From NCBI RefSeq assembly GCF_035083965.1, contig NC_089724.1, forward strand, positions 2,508,501-2,572,500: a stretch of DNA of 64,000 nucleotides, given 5' to 3'. This document shows positions 11,011-23,000 of this stretch, one piece after another (positions within the stretch are counted from its first letter, which is position 1; every line of letters begins with the position of its first letter). Below the pieces are notes generated by a model. That model made no database searches. It saw only the letters and a program-made list of their open reading frames with translations, and was not told where the DNA came from. The position numbers and the translations under genes are program-made. The stretch comes from Branchiostoma lanceolatum (lineage: Eukaryota > Chordata > Leptocardii > Amphioxiformes > Branchiostomatidae).

Positions 11011-14000
11011 AAGAGAGAGAGAGAGGGGAGATGAATCGTTATCTCGATATAGGTATTTCTCTCTCCCTACATCTCTCTCATATAACTTACTAGTACATGT
11101 TTAATGTTTGTAGATAACCATCTTTTGAAGGAAACCTGTAGTTTGTGCTTACGAGAGGTTATTGAAGAAATGACATTTTGGAAACCAACATGCATCCTGC
11201 GAAAAGACACAAAACTAAGACAGCCTTTTCGTTTTGAGCCACAGCACATTAAAGTTCTTACTGCTCTAGCTAAATTTCAGCACCATAAATCGATAGATGT
11301 ACATCAACGTTTGTCTGGGATAAGTGAAGCGTTGCATGATTTGGATCTCTTTTCAGTAAAGAGAAATGGTGATATCTTTTATAACATATGTAGGAAAACA
11401 GCAAGTCTGGAGATATCGACAGTTCCAGAAATGTTTTATAACTCTTGAAAGGAAGTTGACTGGCGCCACTATTTTGGCCCTTAATGAAAGAGGTAATTGA
11501 AGAAATGACATATTTTGGAAACCAAGATGCATCCCGCGCCAAGACACAAAACTTAGACAGCCGTTTGGACGCCTTATCGTCTAAAGACACAGCACTTGAA
11601 TTAAAGTTCTTAGGTAACTTCAGCATCAGAGAGCGATAGTAGTAAAAGAACGTTATCTGAAATAAATAAAGGTCTGCGTTGTCTGGATCTCTTTCTACTA
11701 CTAGTTTCTAGTAAAGAGAAATGAACTCCTTTAAGATTTGGTGGACTACAGTTTGCTGATATCAGCAGTTACAGAAATGTTTTGTAACTTTTGAAAGAAT
11801 GTCAGCGCGCGCGTTCAAACATTGATGTGGACAGAACACAGACGTTTCATGAGTCAGTCTGGCGTATCGACTGTGGGAGTTGGAGCCTGTACGTCTGGTA
11901 CAAGATGAAGTATCGCTCAGGCAAGGTTCGTGAGCAGTCATCCCCAAATGCATTCGTGTAATCTGCGGTTTCCATCATAGTTCTTTTCTCGAAGACGAGC
12001 GGTTCATTGATGTGTTTGTTCAAGGCGGCTTTCAAGAGCTTCTTCGGCTTATGACTCACGACAATGGGGGAAAGAAACTACTCTGGTAATGCCTGAGTCA
12101 CTCGTCACTTAGATCGCCTCAACCGCATCACTGCATCAAAGAGTAATGATGTCATTTGGACTTGGCGTCTGGTCTATGTCTTGTTGTCTTATCAGAAGAA
12201 TAGTTGGCCACGGTTTCGGCAAGATGGTGTTTTAAGCCCCTTCCATCATGTAACTGAAAGCTTCACAATAAGTTTTATGGACTTTACTTTTACGTATCGG
12301 ACCTTGACAGTACACGAGGGAAATGATAAGCGTCTCAAGTTGCAGTTTCAAGTTCACTCACCTCTGTTTAGTGATAGCGATCCTGTAATTTAACGGATGC
12401 TTCTTTACGTTTCCATGTTATCAGGGATGTTGATGTGATGTGTAGAGATATTTCCTTGTAGCGTGATTCCTATCACACAACGCGGCAATCGCCCGCTTCA
12501 GTCAAGCCTCCGTCCTCCAACTATTGAGTTTTCAAACTAAGTTATATATCGATTGTTGGCAGAGATTTGTTTAAACTGCTCTTTGAGCCTCCCTGCCGTA
12601 TGACTTACCATAATGCTAGTGTTACAGTGGCAATTCACCAGTCCTAACATTTAGATGGCCTTAACCGCATCACTGCATCAAAGAGTAATGATGTCATTTG
12701 GACTTGGCGTCTGGTCAATATCTTGTTGTCTTATCAGCAGAAGAATTGGCAACGGTTGCTCCAAGATGGTGTTTTAAGCCCCTTCCATCATGTAACGAAA
12801 ACTTCACAATAAGTTTTATGGACTTTACTTTTACATATCAGACTTTGACAAGCGTCTCAAATTGTAGCTTCAAATTTACCTCTATTTAGTGATAGCAATC
12901 CTGCAATTTAACGGATACTACTTTTCGGTTCCATGTTATTAGGAATGTTGATGCGATGTGTAGACATATTTCCATGTAGCATGATTCCTATCACGCAACG
13001 CGGCAATCGTCCGCTTCAGCCAGGCCTCCGTCCTCCAACTATTGAGTTTTCAAACTAAGTTATATAATAATAGTCTTTATTGCATATTCCTGCCCAGAAG
13101 GGCTAAATGCACAGAAGACCACACGTGGTCTGTAAGGAACATAATGTAAAACATAAATTGATAAAATGCTACATTCTAATGCTAAAAGCTAAAGAAAAAC
13201 AAAACATACAAACTGTGGGATATTGCTAAACTAAATGATGATCACCTAGTAGTTTCTTCTCTCTTTTTGAAACATTTGGAAATATGACTACATACTTTGT
13301 CCATTATATATTCGTTCTTACATGACATCAGGTGTATAAAAGTATCCTGTTTTGACATTTTTGTACATTTCTTGTCTAATTCTATTATCTTAAACAACGA
13401 TTGCCGCTCATCATTATATAAGGAACAATCAATTAAAAAGTGGCTTTCATCTTCAACATATAAATCGTCACAGAATTCGCATGTTCTATTATTTGGAGGG
13501 GTACGGTTTTGCCTGCCAGATTCTATGTGTAGGGAGTGGTCACTGATGCGAAGTTTACACATCGCTCTGCGATGTTCGAAGTTTGCAATGTTTAAATATG
13601 CTTCTCTTTTTGCATATATTTTTTTGAAAGTTTTGTATGTTCTTAATTTGTTGCCTTGGTTTTCTCTTCGTCCTTTACCGTGTAATTCTGAATTAAATTT
13701 TTGGATGTAAATATCCTTTAATCTTTGTTTTAGGTCATTTGAATGCGAATGTGTGTTTGAGGGACCGTTTATGTATAGGAAGGCAAAACCAGACTCCTCT
13801 AACATTTTTCTTACATTAGATAACCAGCAGGATGTTTTTCGGCGATCTAGATCTTGTTGTACCATATAAGCTTTGTATTGAAGACTATCTGTATGTACTT
13901 CGTTAACCAATCTAACATAGTAACTGTACATTCTGCTTTGAGCCTCTATTTGTAACGGAAAACGACCCAGTTCCGATCTACATGCAAAGTTACTGGCGTT

Positions 14001-17000
14001 CCTCCGAACACCAAGGACATATTTACAGAATTTTAAATGTACAGTTTCTATCGGAGATTTGTCATTCATATTACTGTTGCACCAGACTTCAGATCCATAC
14101 AATAATATCGGTACAATACATGTGTCAAACAGTTTACAATGCAGAGATACAGAAGATCTAGTCTCCCCAAGCGTACTTCTGATGTTATACATTGCTCTTA
14201 AGGCTCTCTTTTGTAGATTTTTCGTGGCAGCGCTAAATGTACATCCTGCTGTAAACATAATTCCTAGGTAGCAATATGATGAAACTATCTCTATCTCTTT
14301 ATTACATAGCGAAAAACTAAGATTATTGAATAAAAGGCCTCTTTTGTTAAATACTATAATTTTTGTTTTCGCCAGGTTGACAGTCAGCTTCCATTGTTGG
14401 CAATACCGGCCAAGAGTATTAATTGCGTTTTGTAGTCCCTCCTTACTTTCCGATAGTAAAACAATATCATCTGCATAAAATATGCTATTTACTTTTGAGA
14501 GTTGTAACAGGGGGGCATCTAGGTGTTTTGCATTTAGTTCCTCTATAAGGTCACTAATGTACAGGTTGAATAAGGTGGGGCTTAGAACGCAACCTTGACG
14601 TACACCAATTTCAACAGGAAAATTTTCAGTCCAGCCCGTCTTAGTTTTGACACTAGCTTCGGACTGGTTGTATAAATCCTTGATTATATCAAAGACTTTT
14701 CCTGAAATGCCATTGGAAAGAAGTTTGTACAATAGCCCCTCGTGCCAGATGGAGTCAAAGGCTTTTGACAAATCTACAAAGCAAGCAAATAAGCGTTTTC
14801 CAGATTGTGTGTATTTAGATATAAGGGTTTTCAGTATGAAGATGTTATCAGATGTCCTGTAATTTTTTCGGAATCCTGTTTGGTTTGGTTTTATGATTTC
14901 TTTTTCTTCAAGAAAGGTTGACAATCTTCTGTTAAGTATTGAAGAGAACAGTTCCACCGCATCGATTGTTGGCAGAGATTTCTTTAAACTGCTCTTTAAG
15001 CCTCCCTGCCGTATGACTTACCATAATGCGGGATTGGGGACTAGTGTTACAGTGGCAATTCACCAGTCCTAACATTTAGATGGCCTCAACCGCATTACTG
15101 CATCAAAGAGTAATGATGATATTTGGACTTGGCGTCTGGTCTATATCTTGTTGTCTTAACAGCAGAAGAGTTGGCAACTGTTGCTCCAAGATGGTGTTTT
15201 AAGCCCCTTCCATCATGTAACGAAAACTTCATAATAAGTTTTATGGACTTTAATTTTACATATCAGACTTTGACAGTACACGAGGGAAATGAAAAGCGTC
15301 TCAAATTGTAGTTTCAAGTTTACCTCTGTTTGGTGATAGCGATCCTGAAATTTAACGGATGCTACTTTTCGTTTCCATGTTAATAGGAATGTTGATGCGA
15401 TGTGTAGAGATATTTCCTTGTTGCGTAATTTTTATCACAGAAAGCGGCCATCGTCATATAAGCCTCTCTCCTACAACTGGTGAGTATTCAAACTAAGATA
15501 TGTATCGATTGTAGGAAGAAAATTTGTTTAAATGTTTCTTTGAGCCTCCCTGCCTCATGACGTACGATAATGCAAGAGGGAGGGCTAGTGTCACAGTGGT
15601 AATACCTGAGTCTTGTCACTTAGATGGCCTCAACTGCATCACTTCATCAAAGAGTAATGATGTCATTTGGACTTGGCGTCTGGGCTATCCTTGTTGTCTT
15701 ATCAGAAGAAGAACTGGTAACGTTTGCTCAAAAATGGTGTTTTAAGCCCCTTCATCATGTAACGAAAGCTTCACAATAACTTCGGTGGAATTTACCTTTA
15801 CGTATCGGACCTTTACAGCACACGAGGGAAAAATAAGCATCTCAAGTTGCAGTTTCAAGTTCACTCACCTCTGTTTAGTGATAGCGATCCTGTAATTTAA
15901 CGGATGCTACTTTTCGTTTCCACATTGTTGGGATCGTTGATGGGTTTAGGTATTTTCTTGTAGCGTGATTTCTATCACGCAAAGTGGCAATCGTCCGCTT
16001 CAGTTAAGCCTCTGCCCCCCAACTAGAGAAAGTCGTGTTATTGAGTTTTCAAACTAATGCTTTTAAACTACCCCCGCCGGGTACTTTACAGGCTGTTGTT
16101 AGGCACTTTGGGGCGTGGCCCCCTCGTGGTCCCGTGTGACACCCGGCGGATGCCGGGCTATTTGTTGGGCCCGGTCGGGCCCCCCGAATTATTTTTAGAC
16201 GGCCTTAAAATCAACGCGGGACAAATAGACGCAGTGAGGTACACCGGGAGGTCCCCCCCCCCGTACCCGACACACACATTTGTTGCTTCGGGGCCCGACC
16301 GGGACTACACCCCCATTCTTCCACTGAGGCGGGCCGTCATTGTTCTCCACCTTGCCCTGTTTGTTGCTGCCCGCTGCACCCCCCTCCCCCCCCCCCAGCT
16401 TCAGCCCATTTGGTTTCCATGTCATGGCTTGCCCCCCCTCTTTTCTTTCCTCTGCCAGACACCAATTTAGTGCCACCCTGGGGAGCCTCAGCCTAGGCGC
16501 GACCCCCGCACGTTCATCATCTCAATCATCTCTTCTGAATTTGAACTTCGTGAGACGGGGTCGTGGTCTGAACGTAAGCTGGTGACGGCACAAGTGAAGA
16601 TTGGTATCAAATCAATTCAGATCACAAAAAGGTGATCGGAATTTTCGAATAAGGTTGCTTTCCTCACACGAAGACAAACAGTCGCCTTCCGTAAAGTTCA
16701 TCCTCAAGATGGCCTTGTTACAAATATGAAGTAGAAAAAAATCCAATAGCATCCGCGAAGAATCCACTCCTGTGCCCCGGTGTCAAGGATGTGACGTGAT
16801 AGGAGTGCCCCATGGCAAATTCTTTATAACGGATGATACTCGATGATCTTCACGGAAGGGAAACATGCGGTGTTTGCTCAGTTTCTTCATCTTCTCCTAA
16901 CAAATAATGCCAATGACCTGACCAGACGGCTGTCATCATGGCTACGACAGGTGTAGCAGACACCCTGTGGTGCTCGATCGACGACGCTATGTAGCAAGTG

Positions 17001-20000
17001 GCAGAACAGGGGATGGTCACCATATATACATTCATTTGAATATGTTTGGGTTTGACTGCGCAGCGTAGTAGTTTGTTAGGCTTGACAATGTGAATGTGAA
17101 AAGTATATAACTGCTTGCAAATGTAACCCTTCAAGCTAGAATATTATGTTTAATAAGTTAAAGTTACTTTGTCACCGTGAGTTTGCCAAACACTATGATA
17201 AGTACATGTATTTCCGTACAAACCAGGGCTGAATCATGTTTTTTTAAAGGGATCTAGGGAAACGCCTTTACCGAAATAATAACAAACCAAAACTGGTGAA
17301 CATTCAATCGCGTTATGGAGCCTGTGTTCCAGAACTTCAATTTAATGCGGGTGGGCCACTACACGTAAGGAGCGCGATTATAGTTGATCTTACATGTTCA
17401 GACTAGTGGTAGGCACTTCCCGTTGTCTTGTGAAGTTAGCCAAACTCCTTTTCTCTTTCCTCCAGGCGCTCCGGTAGTAGTGCGGGTCAGCATGTCGATC
17501 GCCAGTATCGACCAGGTGTCGGAGGTCAACATGGTAGGGAAACATTTTTCTTCTTCTTTGAACAGAACAAAACGAGTTCAAACATTATGAATCGCCAGTA
17601 TGGAGGAGGTAGAAGAGGTCAACATGGTAAACGAAACGTTTTATTAGAAGTTTATTGCAAGTTCATGCCCGTGGGCTAATTGCAAATACATGGTAAAACA
17701 TAGGGAAAAACATGCATGCGTCAGTAAACTGTGTCTGACTTTGTTGTAACCATAGGCTACCATATTTTGTATTGGTAGCGAAACTGTAAAGAGAACAAAA
17801 GATTTGTTCAAACACTATAAAAATCGCCAGTATCGACCAGGTCTAAGAGGTAAGGAAACATTTTTTCTTCTCTGAACCGAAAAATAGTACTTCAAACATA
17901 TCATAAATCGCCAGTATCCATCAGTTAAGAGGTCAACATGGATATAAAAGTTTTCTTTTATTGGTTAAGAGAATAAAAATTAGTTCAAACGTTATGAATC
18001 GTATGAATTAAGTGTCGATTTGGTATAAGAAGTCAACCATTGATCTGTCTTTGTGTTAAAGCAAATCAAAATAAAAAATAACACAGATGCGCTAATGTTC
18101 AATTTCTGTATTGTTCAACAGTGCAGGATGCTATAACCGTCGTATTTTGCAACGCGCCATCTTCTCAGGTGGCAGGTTATATTCCATCGAACAACGTTAA
18201 CGCTTTGGGCTATAGTGAAAAATTCCATCACTGCGGCAAGACAGCTATAATGGCCCAAACAAGCTTTTAACATCAATCTTACTCTCTTCTCATAGAGCAG
18301 AGGGGGAAACATACGACGTGGTAAATAAAGGATACATAACTCACTCGGTCATGTCTGAGACCTGGCAGGCAAAGACGTACATCAAATACTGAAAATGTGA
18401 TCGGTATATGATGTCGCCATCTATCATGTCGGTACTTCTTTTTTCGCAGAGCTGAAATATATGCGGATCTATCACATAAACCGTAAGGCAAACTGTAAAC
18501 TGTAAATAAAGGATACATATTTCACTCGGTCGATTCAAATACCTGCCAGACAAAGACGTACATCAAATGCAGAAAAATGTGATCGGCATACAATGTGACC
18601 ATCTATCATATAGATACTTTTCTTTTCGCACAGCTGAAATATATGCGGAGCTATCACAGTAACCGTAAGACAAACTGTAAACTGAAAAATAAATGATACA
18701 TATTTCACTCGGTCGTATCAAATACCTGCAAGGCAAAAGGTACATCAAATGCAGAAAATGTGATCGAGCTGAAATATATGCGGAGCTATCAAAGAAACCG
18801 TAAGGCAAACTGTTCGAGTCTTAAATCATATCAGCGCACCCGCCATCCTGCGGCTACGATTCCATTCATACCACTCAATCATCCTCTACTGGATGCAGTA
18901 AACGTCAATGCACATTTGTGAAGAAAGACGATTTTCCTCGGGGATTCTTTGAAATGACTTTAGCCCCAATAAATCTCCAGCGTTCCTTCAGACGGGTTAG
19001 GGCACATCATCCACAGCATTTCTCTGTGCTTGTGTCGTCAATATGAAAATAGATCCGAGGTAAATGCCACTCGAGGACAGAAGAAAAATGTACAGACTAT
19101 GCATGATGTACACAATGGCTAATAAAATGGTGAATGTACTCAAAAAAGTAAAGGAATGTAGCTCAAAAAATTAAAAGAAATAGTTATACCTTCAAGTACC
19201 AGCGAGAGTTATCAACGCAAAGTTGATGTGTTCGAAAATTCTTTTTCTCTAGAACTGTCGTAGAGTAGACCTCATTGCCACCAAGTGCTATAAGAGCATC
19301 CTCAATAGATAGCGTTAAACAACGCGTACAGAAGAATCTGTGCAAACTGTAGGTGTAACAGGTCGGTCAGTGTAGTATAACTAGCTACTGCCCCTCGCGT
19401 GCCTGTGAAGCTGATGCTTTACATCGAATGGCGGTAATACCGGCTATATAAAATGTAGATACAAGTACAGTACAGGTCTCACTGTTCTGATACATCAGAT
19501 ACAAATAGAATGCCAACATGTGCTCGAAGAAGCTCGAAGAATCTTTGAATTCACAGAATCATTTATAAACGAGTTACACTCGTCTTCAGACTTATTTCCA
19601 GTCACTGATAAAATGGATACTTTGTAATCACATTTAAAGCTTCTTGTTCACAATGAATTGCAGTAACATAGATAAACTTTAAAACCGAATTTAGAATGCC
19701 AGTTGGCCTTGTGGGCACTGAATAGCTTGTGTAGGTGCGGGGTGATGAGGACAACGATTACAAGCAAAAGGTCATACTGAGGAAAACTATAACAGGCAAA
19801 AGGTCATGCCGCACCTGTGTGATGAATCTCTATCTTCTCTGACATTTGGCATCTTAATACGTCTGTATAAGTTCATAAGAGCAACCCCTCTAGATGATAA
19901 TCGGCTTCCGGGTAAGTCTATCCAACAAAACATGTATATATATTGCATCAGGAAAGTTAACTACAGCAATCTAGACAGGACCTCCAGCTGGTCCTGCCGG

Positions 20001-23000
20001 TCAACACGCATCTACAGCCAAACCCAACCCAATCACGTCATAATCACTAGAAATCGTACAGACAAGGACTGTTAAAGATGCCCATACTTCCAAAGAACTG
20101 TCCTAGACTAGAACTCCTTACCATATTCAACCACTCAAATACCAGAGTTCATGGAGGAGGTCACACAACACCTGAGGAACCACCAATAACATCACACTAC
20201 TACCTCCTCGGCGTGTGACCCCAACAAAGGCGGTTTGCCTGGTACACAACCAGAACCACAGCCAGAACATATTCTTCTGCGTTGTTACGTCAATTCCTGA
20301 AACTTTGGCCATCATATTTGCGTGGAGAGAGGGGAGAATACACGTGGAAGCAGCCAGATTCTAGCATGACGTTGGTCAACGACAGTTATCTCTATAGTCA
20401 TTGATTATTTCCTTCCTTCCTACAGCCATTCGCTCATTCATTCAGGATAACCGCCCGGCCTTTGAGGGAACCACCGCCAACCTGCAATTTTATCCATACA
20501 TTCATTCCTCTACTTATCCATTCATTAACTCATTGATTCCGTTATTCCAGGACTACATGTTGACGATCTTCCTGCGGCAGTATTGGCAGGATAACCGCCT
20601 GGCCTTTGAGGGAACCAGCGCTAACCTGACGTTATACGTACGCAAGTTTATCCATGCATTCATCTCTCTACTGATCCATTCATTAACTCATTGATTCCGA
20701 TATTCCAGGACTACATGGTGACGATCTTCCTGCGGCAGTATTGGCAGGATAACCGCCTGGCCTTTGAGGGAACCACCGCTAACCTGACGCTTGACGGCCG
20801 GCTGTCGGACCGGCTGTGGGTCCCGGACCTGTTCATTCCGAACTCCAAACAGGCGTTCCTGCACAAGGTCACGGTGGACAACAAGCTGCTGAGACTGCAC
20901 CCCGACGGGACGGTACTGTACGGGCAGAGGTGGGGAAACATATCAATTCTGAGGTTTGCTTTGAAAGCTACCGACGTAAGACATTGGATGCTAAGAAGTT
21001 TACTCCATACATACATACAAACGAGTAAGTGCATACAAATGAGTTTGATTACACACAATCATATGGAATATAAGGGTGTCTAGATTATGCAAAAATAGAC
21101 CGGACTCTTTTAATGTCACAGTGGCTTCCGACTGGAGAAGGTTGGTTGGACTGTATGTACAAACTTTGAACGTTCGTACCTTCTGTCGCAAGTGGTTGGA
21201 TCTTATGAAAGAACCGTTGAGTCCCTTAAAGAATTTTTGCCATCAAAAGCGCCACCAAGCACCTTCATTTAAAACTGCATATGACAACCACGTAACCACG
21301 TTAAGAGTACCTCAAGTATGACAAGCGGTGCATGACAGGTTGAAACTAAATAGCCTTGGGGGACATTTTGTTTTCTATTCGTGCGCTAACCACCTTTTAA
21401 GGTAAGGAAATGTACGTATAGACAGGTTTTACGGCTTTACCATCAGCACGTGCTGCTTCTTCTTTTACCAGAATAACCGCAAAGGTGGCCTGCACCATGG
21501 ACCTCCGGAACTACCCGTTGGACGAACAAAACTGCACGCTGCAGTATGAGAGCTGTAAGTATTCAGGACTTCTGGACTTAACTTTATTTGAGTCCACGAT
21601 TAACTTCACCACACATTTCAATAATGGCATTTGTACAGATGGATGCCGGCTATATTCAGAGTACAAAAAAATAAAGGTGTCCACTAACATAAACATGCCC
21701 CGGCCCTACTTTAGACTAAAGTGTAAGTTCGGTTTTAAGGGGCTGGTCTGAAGGTGTTATGAATGTACTACTAGATATCCATTCATTCCGTTCCCACAGT
21801 TGGAAACACCACAGTTGCTATCAAGCTTATTGCCATGAGGAACATGACAGCCAGCCATCGAAACGTCGGCTGTTATCGATTTCTTTGTTGTGAATTAAAG
21901 CTTCCTTATACGGCTAAAAGCGTGATTTAGTCAGGCTAATATTAATCTATACCGACCGATCCTCGGTATGTTCCCACAGACGGCTACACCACGCAGGACG
22001 TGCTGTTCCTCTGGAAGGACGGGAACGCCTCCATCCACGGACTGGAGGACATCGAGATCGCGCAGTTCGACATCGGAGGCTTCACCACGTCCGAGAACCA
22101 CGGCTACTACGAAACAGGTACAGGTTATATATATTCAACTAATGCATGAATGTGAGGGGAGCCACGGTTTTGATATTCAATTTTGCAGAATAATGTTAGG
22201 GGAGCCACGGTTCTGATATTCAACTAATGTATGAATGTGAGGGAGCCACGGTTATGATATTCAACTAAGGCATGAATCTGAGGGGAGCCACGGTTCTGAT
22301 ATTCAACTAATTAATAAGGCATGAATGTGGGGGGGGGGCACGGTTTTGATATTCAACTTAGGCGTGAATGTGAGGGAGCCACGGTTCTGATATTCAACTA
22401 ATTAATAAGGCATGAATGTGGGGGGGGGGGGCACGGTTTTGATATTCAACTAAGGCATGAATGTGAGGAGAGCCATGGTTCTGATATTCAACTAATGCAT
22501 GAATGTGTGGGGAGCCACGGTTCTGATATTCAACTAATGCATGAATGTGTGGGGAGCCACGGTTCTGATATTCAACTAATGCATGAATGTGTGGGGAGCC
22601 ACGGTTCTGATATTCAACTAATGCATGAATCTGAGGAGAGCCACGGTTCTGATATTCAACTAATGCATGGATGTGTGGGGAGCCACGGTTCTGATATTCA
22701 ACTAATGCATGAATGTGTGGGGAGCCACGGTTCTGATATTCAACTAATGCATGAATCTGAGGAGAGCCACGGTTCTGATATTCAACTGATGCATGAATGT
22801 GAGGGGAGCCACGGTTCTGATATTCAACTAATTTATAAGGCATAAATGTGAGGGGAGCCACGGTTCTGATATTCAACTAATGCGTGAATGTGAGGGGAGC
22901 CACGGTTCTGATATTCAACTAATGCTTGAATGTGAGGGGAGCCACGGTTCTGATATTCAACTAAGGCATGAATGTGAGGGGAGTCAAGGTTCTGATATTC

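Larger units (their letters stand above)
11990..16040. repeat. Tandem array, ~540 bp unit, about four copies, split by a LINE
   Basis: The landmark GCATCAAAGAGTAATGATG occurs in four units (about 12130, 12675, 15098, 15642), each with the same order of blocks (TTGTCTTATCAG, GGTGTTTTAAGCCCCTTC, GTGATAGCGATCCTG, GATTCCTATCAC). The second unit is interrupted by the retrotransposon at 13067-14960. Non-coding and inside a receptor intron. Confidence 0.9.

Noticed and set aside
10763..11104. 113-codon open frame of Arg/Glu
   Set aside because: Simple (GA)n microsatellite; no amino-acid diversity and no gene structure.
11104..11448. 114-codon plus-strand frame
   Set aside because: Lies in a diverged tandem duplication whose second copy is frameshifted; no family match recognised.
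16057..16585. Pro-rich frames around 16.1-16.6 kb
   Set aside because: Arise from the GC-rich palindromic repeat and C runs; no exon borders consistent with the receptor gene.
22394..22876. 160- and 116-codon frames of 14-residue repeats
   Set aside because: The 42 bp minisatellite is open in several frames by arithmetic; it lies in a receptor intron and edge copies change length.
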